Shown here: piece by piece, positions 33,379 to 42,610 of the stretch
Layout: every line of letters begins with the position of its first letter
Position numbering within the stretch: position 1 is the first letter of the stretch
Source: Euzebya sp.
Lineage (GTDB): Bacteria; Actinomycetota; Nitriliruptoria; Euzebyales; Euzebyaceae
NCBI RefSeq assembly: GCF_964222135.1
Contig: NZ_CAXQBR010000043.1
Span: 1 to 42,849, forward strand
Direction: 5' to 3'
DNA length: 42,849 nucleotides
The notes under the pieces: generated by a model
Seen by the model: only the letters and a program-made list of their open reading frames with translations
What the model was told of the DNA's origin: nothing
Databases searched by the model: none
Position numbers and translations under genes: made by a program

Positions 33379-33491
33379 GTCCAGGGCGGTCAGGGTGGGC
33401 GACGGCGTCGCACGCCGCTGCCGACGCGATGCACATCACGGGGGACCGGACCCTCCATCGGTGCGAACGATGCTTCGACGAACGCCGTGGA

Positions 33492-36400
33492 TCACCGGCC
33501 GCGGTGTGGCGGCCCTCCCTGCCCCGGGGGGTTGCCGCCGTTGCCTCGGCCCGGGGTGTACACCCGGACGGTCGTCGAGTCGGTGTCGGTCTGGCCGGAG
33601 CCGTCCGTCACCTGCACCGACACGGTGTAGGTGCGCGGCGGGCGGTTGCCCCGGAAGGTCGCGGTCGGGCCGTCGGCGTCGTCGAACTCCCCGTCGCCGT
33701 CGAGGTCCCAGGCGAACTCGAGGTCCTCACCGGTCGAGGCCGAGGCGTCGAGCGTGACCGTCCGGCCACCCACGCGCACCTCGTACGGGCCTCCCGCGTC
33801 CGCGACGGGCGCCGGGACCTCGCCACCCAGGTCCAACCCGACGATGACCGGGTCGTGGTCGGATGAGCGGTAGGGGTCGGACTCGTACAGGGGCAGGGCG
33901 GCGGGCTCGCGCTCGAAGCTCTGCTCGCCGGGGTCGAGCACCGTGTCGTTGTAGTCGAACAGCGGCAGCTCGTCGGCGTTGATGTGCCAGGCATCGACGC
34001 CCGTCACCTGGTCGAACAGGCTGTCGTTCGCAAGCGCGTAGTCGAGGTACCCGAGCTGCCCGTCGAACTCGTAGCTGTAGGCCTCGTCACCGATCAGTGC
34101 CTCCAGCAGGTCGACGTAGCCACCCCCCTCGAGGACGTCGATCGGGTCCTCCATCCGGTAGGAGTTCAGGTCGCCCAGGATGAGGAAGTCGGGATCACCA
34201 GACCCGGTGGGGTCGCCGGCGAGGTGGTCGATGATCGCCTCTGCGGCCGCGGTCCGGGTGCCGTTGCAGCTGCCCGCGCCGATCTCCGGGGCGTCATCCC
34301 CCGCACCGCAGCCCGAGCCCTTCGACTTGAGGTGGTTCACCGACGCGGTGAACACCTCCCCGGTCGCGACCTCCCGGAACGTCTGGGTCAGCATCGGGCG
34401 GTTGCGGTCGTCGTCGAACCGGGCGTCGTCGGACGCGTCGAGGAGGTCGAAGTCGCCGACGGGTTCGACGGTCGCGGGCTGGTAGATGAACCCGACCTTG
34501 ATCGCGTCGGTGCCGATCGCGCCGGTGTCGATCTGGGCGTAGGTGCCTGCACCGACCTCGGCGTTCAGCGCGTCCACGAGCGCCTGGACGGCCGTCGCGT
34601 CGTTCTCGATCTCGATCAGGCCGACGATGTCGGCGTCCATCGCCGCGAGGGCGGCGACGATCTTGGCCTCCTGGCGCTCGAACTCCGCCTCGGAGCTCGC
34701 GCCGCGGCAGTCCTGGTTGTCGTCAGGTCCGCAGACGGCCGCCCCGGTGTCCGGTGTCGGGAAGTAGTTGAGGACGTTGAAGCTCGCGACGGTGAGGGTG
34801 CCGCCGGTGTCGGCCGGCGAGGCCGTCCGCGGGTTCGTCGACTCGAAGGTGTACGCCTCGCCGTCGATCGGACGGAGCCGCCAGGCGTCGGTGCCCGACT
34901 GGCCGGCGAACGACCAGTGCATGACCGCGGTCAGGCCGGTGATGGTGTCGCCACCGCGGAAGTAGTCCTCCGTCGACAGCCCGCCATCGGGCCAGGAGGA
35001 GGAGGGGTAGGGGAGGGGCTCGTCGGACTCCGGCCCGTTGACGGCGTCGTTCTGGGTGTTGTTGTCGTCGTCGAGGATGATCCGCTGGGTCGCCAGCTCC
35101 TCGAGGTAGTCGTCGTACTCGGCCGCCGTGGGGGACGGGTCGATGTGGGTGTACTGGTACGGACGGGACTCGTCGGCCAGGACGATCTGTCCGTATCGCG
35201 CGTACTCGAACGTCTCGGAGACCGCGAGGGTGTCGGTGTAGGTGACGACCATCCCCTCGACGGCTTCGTAGGTCGCCGCGTCGGTCGTCGAGCCACCTGC
35301 GGGGAGCGTCAGCTCGACCGCGGTCGGCAGCGCGTTGCCAACCGAGTCGATGATGATGTCGGCGGCGCTCGCCGGCGCGAGCTGGGTCATGCCGAAGTAC
35401 TCATCGACCACGCCGTCGACCGTCACCTGGTCGCCGACGGCGACCTCGGCCAGGCAGAAGCCGCGGCAGAAGACGAAGATGCCCTCTGAGGTGTCCGGGT
35501 CGGTGTCGGCGTCCTCGTCCTCCTCCTGGACGAAGAACCCGTCGGGCTGGTCGCCGGACTCGAACAGCGAGGTCACGATGCCGGACACCTCGACGGTGGC
35601 GCCGAAGAGCGCGGCGTCGGCACCGTCCCCCTGGACCTCGTGGATGAGCGCGGGCGTGCCCTCCAGCGGGTCCTCGCCACCGCCGCCGTCCTCCTCGACG
35701 ACCTCGTTCGGCTCCCCAGGGGTGTTGTAGGCCTCGCCGGGCACCGGCGAGCCCGGGTTGCCCTCGATGCCCGCGAGGTCGAAGTCGTTGCGGACCCAGT
35801 CCTCCGCGGAGTCGGTGTCGACGCCGTCCGGGATGCGGGAGGCGCCGCCCGGTGCGAACGGGAGGCCGTCGTACTCCGCCTCGAGGACCGCCGAGGAGTA
35901 GCTGACGTCGCCGGATCCACCGTCATCGACGGCGACGGAGTCCACGATCCCCGTCCACGGGGTCACGTCGAGCACGCCGTCGTCGTCGCTGTCGAGGTCA
36001 TCGGATGCGTCACCTGTGAAACCCGCGACCAGGAGCAGCGTGATCGTCCCGTTCTCGAATTCGTTCGCCCGCAGGGTGCGGAGGAAGAACCCCGCCTCAT
36101 CCGTCGTGCCCATCGCGACGGCGCTGTCGACCGTGCCGGGGGCAGGCCCATCCCCCTCGATCTCGAGGATCGTCAGGTTCGAGTAGTCGGTGGACGGCTC
36201 GCCGAAGAGCTCCAGGAACTCGACGTCCGTGCCGGTCGTGCTCGCGCTGAACTCGTTGATCACGGGCGCCTGCGGGCCGCTGCACCCGTCGTGGCTGCCG
36301 AGGCCGTCGAACGTGTCCTGGGCGAACCCGTCCCACTCGTCTGCGGGGTCGAAGTCGTCGTCTGCCACCGTGTCGCCGCCGCAGACGTCGTCCATGCGTC

Positions 36401-36884
36401 GGAGGGTGTTGTCGGCCGTGGACGCGTCGCCCGAACCCCACTGGGAGCCCGGGTCGGTGCCCACCTGGCCGATGGAGTCGACCACCTGCCCACCCGCCCG
36501 CAGGACGATCGCGTCGTCCCCGTTCCAGTTCACGACCGAGCTGTTGGTGAAGTCGGCCACGGCGAGGATCGACGGGCCGGCGGACGCGTGCGCCCCCACG
36601 AGGACGTCGCCGGCGGCCACGGTCCCGGCCAGGGCGGTGGACTGGCTGGGGGTGGCCGCCCCGTTGCTGTACAGCTCGAGCACGTAGCCGCCGTCATCCA
36701 GATCGACCGCAGCATCCGTGCCGTTGTAGATCTCGATCGCCTTGTTGAAGGATGATCCCTCCACGTACTCGCTGAAGATCAGGTCGGTCGCCTGCGCACC
36801 GGCCGGCACCACCGGCGCCAGCGCCAGCAGGCTTGCGATCAGGGCGAGCAGGGACAGCAGGCCGAGCGGGCGGCGGAGAGACAT
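33492..36884 (-). CDS. Large secreted nuclease, ExeM/NucH type, with lamin-tail and PKD domains
   Basis: This 1130-residue exported protein has a signal peptide (about 1-31, LLSLLALIASLLALAPVVPAGAQA) and two lamin-tail-like domains. The first starts DLIFSEYVEGSSFNKAIEIYNGT; the second is around PVINEFSASTTGTDVEFLEL. An OB-fold region follows (about 420-560). Then comes an endonuclease/exonuclease/phosphatase domain (about 690-1020) with SFNVLNYF, GLIEIEND, NHLKSKG, LILGDLNSY and SSDHDPVIVGL, which supply the metal and catalytic residues. A PKD domain and a Gly/Pro tail end the protein. It probably degrades extracellular DNA for nutrients or biofilm turnover. No sortase motif is present. ATG 36884 has AGGA 8 nt upstream. 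The protein is strongly acidic, as in halotolerant secreted enzymes. Confidence 0.92.
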   Translation of the reverse strand: MSLRRPLGLLSLLALIASLLALAPVVPAGAQATDLIFSEYVEGSSFNKAIEIYNGTDAAVDLDDGGYVLELYSNGAATPSQSTALAGTVAAGDVLVGAHASAGPSILAVADFTNSSVVNWNGDDAIVLRAGGQVVDSIGQVGTDPGSQWGSGDASTADNTLRRMDDVCGGDTVADDDFDPADEWDGFAQDTFDGLGSHDGCSGPQAPVINEFSASTTGTDVEFLELFGEPSTDYSNLTILEIEGDGPAPGTVDSAVAMGTTDEAGFFLRTLRANEFENGTITLLLVAGFTGDASDDLDSDDDGVLDVTPWTGIVDSVAVDDGGSGDVSYSSAVLEAEYDGLPFAPGGASRIPDGVDTDSAEDWVRNDFDLAGIEGNPGSPVPGEAYNTPGEPNEVVEEDGGGGEDPLEGTPALIHEVQGDGADAALFGATVEVSGIVTSLFESGDQPDGFFVQEEDEDADTDPDTSEGIFVFCRGFCLAEVAVGDQVTVDGVVDEYFGMTQLAPASAADIIIDSVGNALPTAVELTLPAGGSTTDAATYEAVEGMVVTYTDTLAVSETFEYARYGQIVLADESRPYQYTHIDPSPTAAEYDDYLEELATQRIILDDDNNTQNDAVNGPESDEPLPYPSSSWPDGGLSTEDYFRGGDTITGLTAVMHWSFAGQSGTDAWRLRPIDGEAYTFESTNPRTASPADTGGTLTVASFNVLNYFPTPDTGAAVCGPDDNQDCRGASSEAEFERQEAKIVAALAAMDADIVGLIEIENDATAVQALVDALNAEVGAGTYAQIDTGAIGTDAIKVGFIYQPATVEPVGDFDLLDASDDARFDDDRNRPMLTQTFREVATGEVFTASVNHLKSKGSGCGAGDDAPEIGAGSCNGTRTAAAEAIIDHLAGDPTGSGDPDFLILGDLNSYRMEDPIDVLEGGGYVDLLEALIGDEAYSYEFDGQLGYLDYALANDSLFDQVTGVDAWHINADELPLFDYNDTVLDPGEQSFEREPAALPLYESDPYRSSDHDPVIVGLDLGGEVPAPVADAGGPYEVRVGGRTVTLDASASTGEDLEFAWDLDGDGEFDDADGPTATFRGNRPPRTYTVSVQVTDGSGQTDTDSTTVRVYTPGRGNGGNPPGQGGPPHRGR

Positions 36885-37006
36885 GCGCGGGTCCTATGCG
36901 ATCAGGCGGAACCGGACCGCGCGGAGCGGTCGGTTGACGGTCGCGGCGAGTGAACCGCCCCCCGGTGACGCCGCGACCACTGCACCGTAGACGGCGGGTT
37001 GACTAG

Positions 37007-37018
37007 ACCTCAAGAGGT
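37007..37018. promoter_or_regulatory. Small palindrome between divergent nuclease and nucleotidase genes
   Basis: ACCTC-AA-GAGGT is a perfect 5-2-5 inverted repeat, just after TTGACT (36999-37004), in the 179-bp intergenic gap. It may be an operator. No matching -10 at standard spacing was found. Confidence 0.3.
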
Positions 37019-37049
37019 AGTGCGGACGGTCCCCGTCGCACCGGCCGGC

Positions 37050-37055
37050 TACGGT
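37050..37055 (+). promoter_or_regulatory. -10 element of the NT5C-type nucleotidase gene (leaderless)
   Basis: TACGGT is followed by 8 nt and ATG 37064, with no Shine-Dalgarno. Confidence 0.55.
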
Positions 37056-37063
37056 CTCACGCG

Positions 37064-37633
37064 ATGGGATTGCGGCTCGGGATCGACATGGACGGCGTCA
37101 TCGCGGACTTCAACGCGGGCTGGACGCACCACTTCAACGCCCAGCACGGCACGGACCTGTGCGCCGACGACGTGCACAGCTGGGACTGCCTGCCCGAGCT
37201 GGCCGGCCTCCCCGACATGGAGGCCTTCTGGGACTGGGCTCGCGACCTGGGGGACGGCCGCTCGGTGTTCCGCCACCTCGACCCGTTCCCCGGCGCGATC
37301 GAGGCCCTCCACGGCCTCGACGCTGCCGGCCACGACCTCGTGATCATCACCGCCAAGCCCGACTGGTCGATCCCCGACACCCTCAGCTGGCTCGGCGACC
37401 ACCGGGTCCCCGTCCGCGAGGTCCACATCCAGCACGACAAGTGGCGGGTCGAGGCGGACGTGTACCTCGACGACTCCCCACACGTCCTCCGCGATCTCGT
37501 CCGCCACCACCCCGACCGCCACGTCCTGCGGTTCGTCCGGCGCTGGAACGCCCACCTCGAGGGCACCACGGCGGTCCACGACTGGGACGAGGTCATCGAC
37601 GCGGTCAGCCGGATCGCCGAGGTGGCCGCCTGA
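37064..37633 (+). CDS. 5' nucleotidase, NT5C/deoxy type (HAD superfamily)
   Basis: This 189-residue HAD hydrolase matches the 5'(3')-deoxyribonucleotidase group. Motif I is GIDMDGVIADFN, with the nucleophile and acid Asp of DxDGV. Motif II is IITAKPDW, and motif IV lies in VYLDDSPHV, with the paired Asp. It likely dephosphorylates (deoxy)nucleoside monophosphates in the cytoplasm. The stop overlaps the prolyl oligopeptidase start (TGATG), and the TetR gene follows, so the three genes form one operon. How a nucleotidase relates to a peptidase is unclear. Confidence 0.85.
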   Translation: MGLRLGIDMDGVIADFNAGWTHHFNAQHGTDLCADDVHSWDCLPELAGLPDMEAFWDWARDLGDGRSVFRHLDPFPGAIEALHGLDAAGHDLVIITAKPDWSIPDTLSWLGDHRVPVREVHIQHDKWRVEADVYLDDSPHVLRDLVRHHPDRHVLRFVRRWNAHLEGTTAVHDWDEVIDAVSRIAEVAA

Positions 37634-39684
37634 TGGACCACCCGGCCACGCGTCGCGACGAGCTGGTCGAGACCCTCCACGGCCACGACGTGGCGGACCC
37701 GTACCGCTGGCTCGAGGACCAGACGGCCGACGACGTGGCCGAGTGGGTCGCCGCCCAGGGCGCCCACACCGAGGCCTGGCTGGCCGAGCGACCGCACCGC
37801 GATGCCATCCGCGAGCGCCTCGCCGAGATCTGGGACCACCCGAAGGTCAGCCTCCCGTGGCGCCGCGGGGACCGCTGGTTCCAGTCCCGCAACTCCGGCC
37901 TGCAGGAGCAAGCCGTCCTCCACGTCGCCGACGACCCCACGGGGGAGGGGAGGGTCCTCCTCGACCCCCACGAGCTCAGCGACGACGGCACGGTCAGCCT
38001 CGCGGCCACGTCGATCTCCCGCGACGGTCGCCTGCTGGCCTACGGCACCTCCGACGGGGGGTCGGACTGGATCACCTGGCGCGTCCGCGACGTCGCGACC
38101 GGCACCGACACCGGCGACGTGGCCGAGTGGGGGAAGGTCTCCGGCGCGGCCTGGACCGAGGACGCGAGCGGGTTCTTCTACGGCGGCTACGACCCGCCCG
38201 CACCGGGCCACGCCCTCGATGGCAAGAACACCGACCACGAGCTGCGCTTCCACCGCCTCGGCGCCGACGAGCCCGTGCTGGTCCACGCGCGCCCCGACCA
38301 CCCCACCTGGGGCTTCGGCCCGGCGATCACCGAGGACGGCCGTTGGCTGGTGGTCACGGTGTGGGAGGGGACCCAACCGACCAACCGCATCCACCTCGGC
38401 GACCTGACCGGCACCGACGACCCGGCCGCGGTCGAGATCACGCCGTGGCTCGACACCGGCGACGCGGAGTACGACGTCATCGGCAACGACGGCGACACGA
38501 TGTTCGTCCAGACCGACCTCGGCGCGCCGAACGGCCGGCTGCTGGCCATCTCCGCGGCCGACCCGACCGACCGCCGTGAGGTCCTGCCCGCGACCGACCA
38601 CGCCCTCCTCGCCGTCCGCTACGTGGGCGGTCGGCTGCTCGCCCTGCGGATGGTCGACGCGGTCCACCAGCTGACCGTCCACGCCGTCGACGGCTCGATC
38701 GTGACCACCGTCGACCTGCCCGACTCCGCCAGCGTCGGCGGCATCACCGGGCGCCAGGAGGACACGGTGGTCCACCTGTCCCTCTCGTCGTTCACCCAGT
38801 CGATGTCGATCGCCCGCCTCGACGTCACGGACCCGGTGCGCCTGACCGAGGTGCGAGCCCCCGCCATCCGCCTGGACGACGTCGTCACCGAGCAGACCTT
38901 CGTCGACTCGACCGATGGCGCGCGCGTCCCCCTCTTCCTCATCCACCGCCGCGACGCCCCGATCGACGGGTCCAACCGCACGCTGCTGTACGGCTACGGC
39001 GGGTTCGACATCTCCCTCACCCCCGAGTTCAGGCTGTGGTGGTCGGTGTGGCTCGAGCGCGGTGGCGTCGTCGCGGTCGGGTGCTTCAGGGGAGGGGGCG
39101 AGTACGGCCGCGACTGGCACGACGCCGGCCGGCTCGCGAACAAGCCGCACACCTTCGACGACGCCCTCGCCTGCGCCCGCTGGCTGGTCGACGCCGGGTG
39201 GTGCCGGCCGGGGAACCTCGCGATCACCGGCGGGTCCAACGGCGGGCTGACCGCGGCGGCGACGATGCTCCGCGACCCCTCCGCGTTCGGCGCGTGCGTC
39301 CCCGAGGTCGGCGTCCTCGACCTGCTCCGCTTCCACCGCTTCACGATCGGGTGGGGCTGGACCAGCGACTACGGGGATCCCGACGACCCCGACGACTTCG
39401 CCTGGATCAGGCCGATGTCGCCGTACCACGCGGTGCTCGACCGTCCGGGTGAGTACCCCGCCACGCTGATCACGACCGCGGACCGCGACGACCGGGTCGT
39501 GCCGGCCCACAGCTTCAAGTTCACCGCCGCCCTGCAGGCCGCCCAGACCGGACCGGCGCCGATCCTCGCGCGCATCGACACCAGGGCCGGCCACGGGGCC
39601 GGCACTCCCACCTCGAAGCTGATCGACGCCCGCACCGACGTGGTCACCTTCCTCGAGGAGGTCCTCGGTGGGGAGGGGAGCTGA
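37633..39684 (+). CDS. Prolyl oligopeptidase (S9A family)
   Basis: This 683-residue serine peptidase cuts after proline in short peptides. An N-terminal helical piece opens DELVETLHGHDVADPYRWLED, a family hallmark. A seven-bladed propeller follows (about 75-420), then the alpha/beta hydrolase domain. The catalytic Ser535 is in TGGSNGGLTAAA, Asp in TADRDDRVVPAHS and His in TRAGHGAGTPTSK. LLYGYGGFDISLTPEF and GGVVAVGCFRGGGEYG are conserved. No signal peptide is seen, so it is cytoplasmic. Length is normal. The start overlaps the nucleotidase stop, and a TetR regulator follows 3 nt after the stop. Confidence 0.95.
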   Translation: MDHPATRRDELVETLHGHDVADPYRWLEDQTADDVAEWVAAQGAHTEAWLAERPHRDAIRERLAEIWDHPKVSLPWRRGDRWFQSRNSGLQEQAVLHVADDPTGEGRVLLDPHELSDDGTVSLAATSISRDGRLLAYGTSDGGSDWITWRVRDVATGTDTGDVAEWGKVSGAAWTEDASGFFYGGYDPPAPGHALDGKNTDHELRFHRLGADEPVLVHARPDHPTWGFGPAITEDGRWLVVTVWEGTQPTNRIHLGDLTGTDDPAAVEITPWLDTGDAEYDVIGNDGDTMFVQTDLGAPNGRLLAISAADPTDRREVLPATDHALLAVRYVGGRLLALRMVDAVHQLTVHAVDGSIVTTVDLPDSASVGGITGRQEDTVVHLSLSSFTQSMSIARLDVTDPVRLTEVRAPAIRLDDVVTEQTFVDSTDGARVPLFLIHRRDAPIDGSNRTLLYGYGGFDISLTPEFRLWWSVWLERGGVVAVGCFRGGGEYGRDWHDAGRLANKPHTFDDALACARWLVDAGWCRPGNLAITGGSNGGLTAAATMLRDPSAFGACVPEVGVLDLLRFHRFTIGWGWTSDYGDPDDPDDFAWIRPMSPYHAVLDRPGEYPATLITTADRDDRVVPAHSFKFTAALQAAQTGPAPILARIDTRAGHGAGTPTSKLIDARTDVVTFLEEVLGGEGS

Positions 39685-39687
39685 CCC

Positions 39688-40317
39688 GTGGCGCGCATGA
39701 CGGCCCGCGAACGGCGCAACCAGCTCGTGGACGTCGCGAAGGCGGTGTTCGCCGAGCTGGGGTACGACGGCGCCAGCGTCGAGGAGATCGCCGCCCGCGC
39801 CGGGGTCTCCAAGCCGGTCGTGTACGAGCACTTCGGCGGCAAGGAGGGCATCTACGCGGTGGTGGTCGATCGCGAGTCCACGCGCCTGCTCGACAAGATC
39901 ACCGCCTACATCCACGGCGAGGCGGGGGGCCGCCAGATGGTCCACGCCTCCGCACTCGCGTTCCTCCACTACATCGAGGAGGACCCGGCGGGCTTCCGGG
40001 TCCTCACCCGCGACTCGCCCGCGACCGTCGCCGGGCCGGGGATGGCGGGCCTGCTGAGCGACGTTGCGGACAAAGCGACCGGCGTGCTGGTCAGCTTCTT
40101 CACCCGCACCGGCCTCGACCCCGCCACCGCGCCGCTCTACGCCGGGGGGCTCGTGGGCATGGTCGCCTACGTCGGGTCGTGGTGGGCGAACGAGCGCGAA
40201 CCCGCTGCGGAGGAGGTCGCCGCCCACATCACCGCGCTGGCCTACTTCGGGCTGAAGGACCTGCCCTCGGATCCCGTCACCGACCTGGACGTGCCGAGGG
40301 GTCGGAACCCCGGTTGA
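39688..40317 (+). CDS. TetR-family transcriptional regulator
   Basis: This 209-residue repressor has the N-terminal TetR helix-turn-helix: RERRNQLVDVAKAVFAELGY, then ASVEEIAARAGVSKPVVYEHFGGKEGIYAVVV. A C-terminal helical ligand-binding domain follows (HYIEEDPAGFRVLTRDSP is typical of a TetR_C subgroup). The ligand is unknown. GTG 39688 has a GGGGAGGGGAG run upstream; ATG 39697 is an alternative. It is the last gene of the nucleotidase-peptidase operon and may regulate it. Its 3' end overlaps the convergent propeller gene by 41 nt. Confidence 0.92.
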   Translation: MARMTARERRNQLVDVAKAVFAELGYDGASVEEIAARAGVSKPVVYEHFGGKEGIYAVVVDRESTRLLDKITAYIHGEAGGRQMVHASALAFLHYIEEDPAGFRVLTRDSPATVAGPGMAGLLSDVADKATGVLVSFFTRTGLDPATAPLYAGGLVGMVAYVGSWWANEREPAAEEVAAHITALAYFGLKDLPSDPVTDLDVPRGRNPG

Positions 40318-41686
40318 GGTGCGCGGGCGGGCCGGTGTACGAGCCTGCGGTGAGGTCGGGGCCGGGGCTGGACGTGCCCGGCGTCGGGGACCACACGTCG
40401 ATCGTGCGCGGCACGCCGGTCGCGTCGCTCCCGCCGAGCAGCACCAGCCCCTCACCGGTCCAGGCCAGGTCCGCGTCGACGCGCGCGTCGGCCGGGACGG
40501 CGGCCCGCAGGTCCAGGGTCCGCAGGTCCAGGGCCAGCTGGACCGCGGTCGCGTAGCCGACGTGCACCCAGACCGTGTCCTCGCCGTCCCACGCGATCGC
40601 CGGGCTGATCCCGTCGAGGCGTCCGGCCAGCGCTGGCGGCAGGTCGACGGCGACGCTGACCCAGTCGGGCGCGTCGAGGTCCAGCACCGCCAGGCGGAGG
40701 CTCCCCCCGTCCTGACCCGTGCCGACGGCCACGACCCGCCCCTCACCGCCATCGGCTCCGGGGACGTGGACGGCCGCGCGGACGGCGAGGGGAGGGGCGG
40801 GGAGGGCGGTCCAGCCGGCCGCGGTCGCGCCTGCGGGCGACCACCGCGCTGCGGCGAACGCGAGGTCGAAGGGGTCCTCGGGTGTGCCGCTCCCGCCCGC
40901 GTACCGGCTGCCGAGGAGGACGAAGCCGTCACCGAGCGGGAGGGTGCCGCCGTGGGGCAGCTCGAACGGGGCCTCGAGGTCGGTGCGCACGCCGGTCCGG
41001 ACGTCGACCAGGACCAGGTCCGCGTACCCGAAGGACTGGATGTCCTGGGCGACGACCAGGCTCGTCGCGGTCGTCCCGATCAGCGGCCCGCTCGGCACGT
41101 CGGGGATCGTCTGCCACGCGGCGCCCTCCAGGCGGGCCGCGGCCGCACCGGACAGGCCGGTGTCAGGGCCGAGCGGTCGCTGGAGCACGACGACCAGACC
41201 GTCGACGACTGCGCCCTGCCGCGTCGTGCCCTCCGCCCCGGCGATCGGGAGGTCGGGGAGCGGACGCCACACCGCCGCGGCGGGGTCGTAGGCGACGGCG
41301 CTGGTCCGTCCGAGGGCCACCACGCGCTCGCCGTCCCACTCGAGCACCGGGGGCACCGACGGACCGAACTCGTCGTCGGGCAGCCGGATCGGGACCTCCA
41401 CCCACTCGCCGTCGACGGGGAGCGGCGGGACCGACGTCGGCGTGGCATCGGGGGAGGGTGACGGGCTCGGCTCGCGAGGGGCGGTAGGCGTGTCGGCCGT
41501 GTCGGCCGGCCGCGGCTCGGTGAGCTGCGCCTCGGGCACGATGCTCGCCGGCGACCGGACCAGCAGGGCGGCGAGGGCGACCACGCCGAGCACCACGACC
41601 ACTCCGGTCAGGCCCGGACGCCGGCCCCCGTCGTGGTCCCCGCCGGCGTCACCGGCAGGCGGCGGGCTCGTGGGGTCGCCGTCCAC
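40277..41686 (-). CDS. Membrane-anchored kelch-like beta-propeller protein of unknown function
   Basis: This 469-residue protein has a short cytoplasmic N-terminus, one membrane span (about 27-45, GVVVVLGVVALAALLV), and a Thr/Pro/Ser-rich stalk (about 55-90). A large extracellular domain made of repeated blade-like segments follows (GERVVALGRTSAVAYDPAAAVWRPLPDLP and similar), as in kelch or galactose-oxidase-like propellers. No catalytic residues are recognisable. It may be a surface binding protein. GTG 41686 is supported by TACGGT 6 nt upstream. The last residues are Pro/Arg-rich and overlap the tetR 3' end. Confidence 0.7.
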   Translation of the reverse strand: MDGDPTSPPPAGDAGGDHDGGRRPGLTGVVVVLGVVALAALLVRSPASIVPEAQLTEPRPADTADTPTAPREPSPSPSPDATPTSVPPLPVDGEWVEVPIRLPDDEFGPSVPPVLEWDGERVVALGRTSAVAYDPAAAVWRPLPDLPIAGAEGTTRQGAVVDGLVVVLQRPLGPDTGLSGAAAARLEGAAWQTIPDVPSGPLIGTTATSLVVAQDIQSFGYADLVLVDVRTGVRTDLEAPFELPHGGTLPLGDGFVLLGSRYAGGSGTPEDPFDLAFAAARWSPAGATAAGWTALPAPPLAVRAAVHVPGADGGEGRVVAVGTGQDGGSLRLAVLDLDAPDWVSVAVDLPPALAGRLDGISPAIAWDGEDTVWVHVGYATAVQLALDLRTLDLRAAVPADARVDADLAWTGEGLVLLGGSDATGVPRTIDVWSPTPGTSSPGPDLTAGSYTGPPAHLNRGSDPSARPGR

Positions 41687-41692
41687 GCCGCG

Positions 41693-41698
41693 ACCGTA
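41693..41698 (-). promoter_or_regulatory. -10 element of the beta-propeller gene (leaderless)
   Basis: On the minus strand TACGGT is followed by 6 nt and GTG 41686, with no Shine-Dalgarno. Confidence 0.5.
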
Positions 41699-41752
41699 CC
41701 CGCGCCCGAGGAGCGACCACGATGCCCCGGAGGCGACCGCCCCGCGCCACCC

Positions 41753-42562
41753 TCAGCGCCGTGCGACGGTGAAGCGCACGGTGGTGTGGCTGCCGAGCGT
41801 CCCGTCGGGGAGGGGGCGGTCGGCCAGCGCCTCGCCCGCGGCGGCCTTGAACGCGTCGTGGCGGTCGGCCGGGATGGCCTCCAGGGCCGCGCGGCCGCCG
41901 TGGGACCACACCCAGCGCCACCACTGGTCGACGTCGGCGAACCGGATGGGGTGGCGGAGGGTCTCGGCGGTGATCGATCCCAGGTCGGCGGCCCGGAGGG
42001 CGTCGTCCAGCCACACGGGGTCGCGCACGAGTTCGAAGGACGAGGGGCCGTCCGCGGGGGCGGGCGGCTGCTCGGGCAGCCACGAGCTGACCAGGTCGCG
42101 GAACCAGTCGTCGTCGGGGTCCGCCAGGAACGTCGTCAGGCCGAGGCGCCCGCCGGGGGCGACGTGGTCGGCCCAGTGGCGCAGCGTCGCTGCCGGATCC
42201 GGTGTGAAGAACAGGACCAGGCTGGACAGCACCACGTCGAAGGTGCCCAGGTCAGCGGGCAGGGCGGTGGCGTCGCCCTGGCGGACCTCGACGTGCGCGT
42301 GATCCGCGAGCTCGGCGGCGGTCAGCCAGACCATGGTCGGGGCCATGTCGACACCCACCGCCCGCCCGGCCGCGCCGACGGCATCGGCCGCCGGGCCCAG
42401 CACCGCGCCGCGTCCGCACCCGACGTCGAGCACCGACTCGCCCGCCCGCAGATCGGCGAGGGCGACCAGCCGGGCACCGAAGGTGGCGAAGAAGTCGACA
42501 CCGACCCGGTCGTAGGTCGGCGCGGCCCGGTCGAAGACGGCCGCGTGCTCGGTCAGCTCCAT
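41753..42562 (-). CDS. SAM-dependent methyltransferase (class I)
   Basis: This 269-residue protein has the class I methyltransferase fold. Motif I is VLDVGCGRGAVLGPA, the acidic end of strand 2 is GVDMAPTMV, the motif around QGDATALPADLGTFDVVLSSLVLFF covers motifs II-III, and APGGRLGLTTF is the post-III segment. It resembles UbiE/Methyltransf_11 enzymes acting on small molecules; the substrate is unknown. The C-terminal lid is rich in Trp (QWWRWVWSHGG). ATG 42562 is supported by TAGCGT 6 nt upstream. The gap to the next gene downstream is 66 nt. Confidence 0.88.
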   Translation of the reverse strand: MELTEHAAVFDRAAPTYDRVGVDFFATFGARLVALADLRAGESVLDVGCGRGAVLGPAADAVGAAGRAVGVDMAPTMVWLTAAELADHAHVEVRQGDATALPADLGTFDVVLSSLVLFFTPDPAATLRHWADHVAPGGRLGLTTFLADPDDDWFRDLVSSWLPEQPPAPADGPSSFELVRDPVWLDDALRAADLGSITAETLRHPIRFADVDQWWRWVWSHGGRAALEAIPADRHDAFKAAAGEALADRPLPDGTLGSHTTVRFTVARR

Positions 42563-42568
42563 GCCCGG

Positions 42569-42574
42569 ACGCTA
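42569..42574 (-). promoter_or_regulatory. -10 element of the methyltransferase gene (leaderless)
   Basis: On the minus strand TAGCGT is followed by 6 nt and ATG 42562. Confidence 0.55.
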
Positions 42575-42610
42575 CCGCCATCCGTGTGACGGTGGGACCG
42601 GCGTGCTCCG

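Noticed and set aside
37057-40932. Long minus-strand open frame (about 1290 codons)
   Set aside because: Antisense to the nucleotidase, oligopeptidase and TetR genes, which have complete, recognisable domains.
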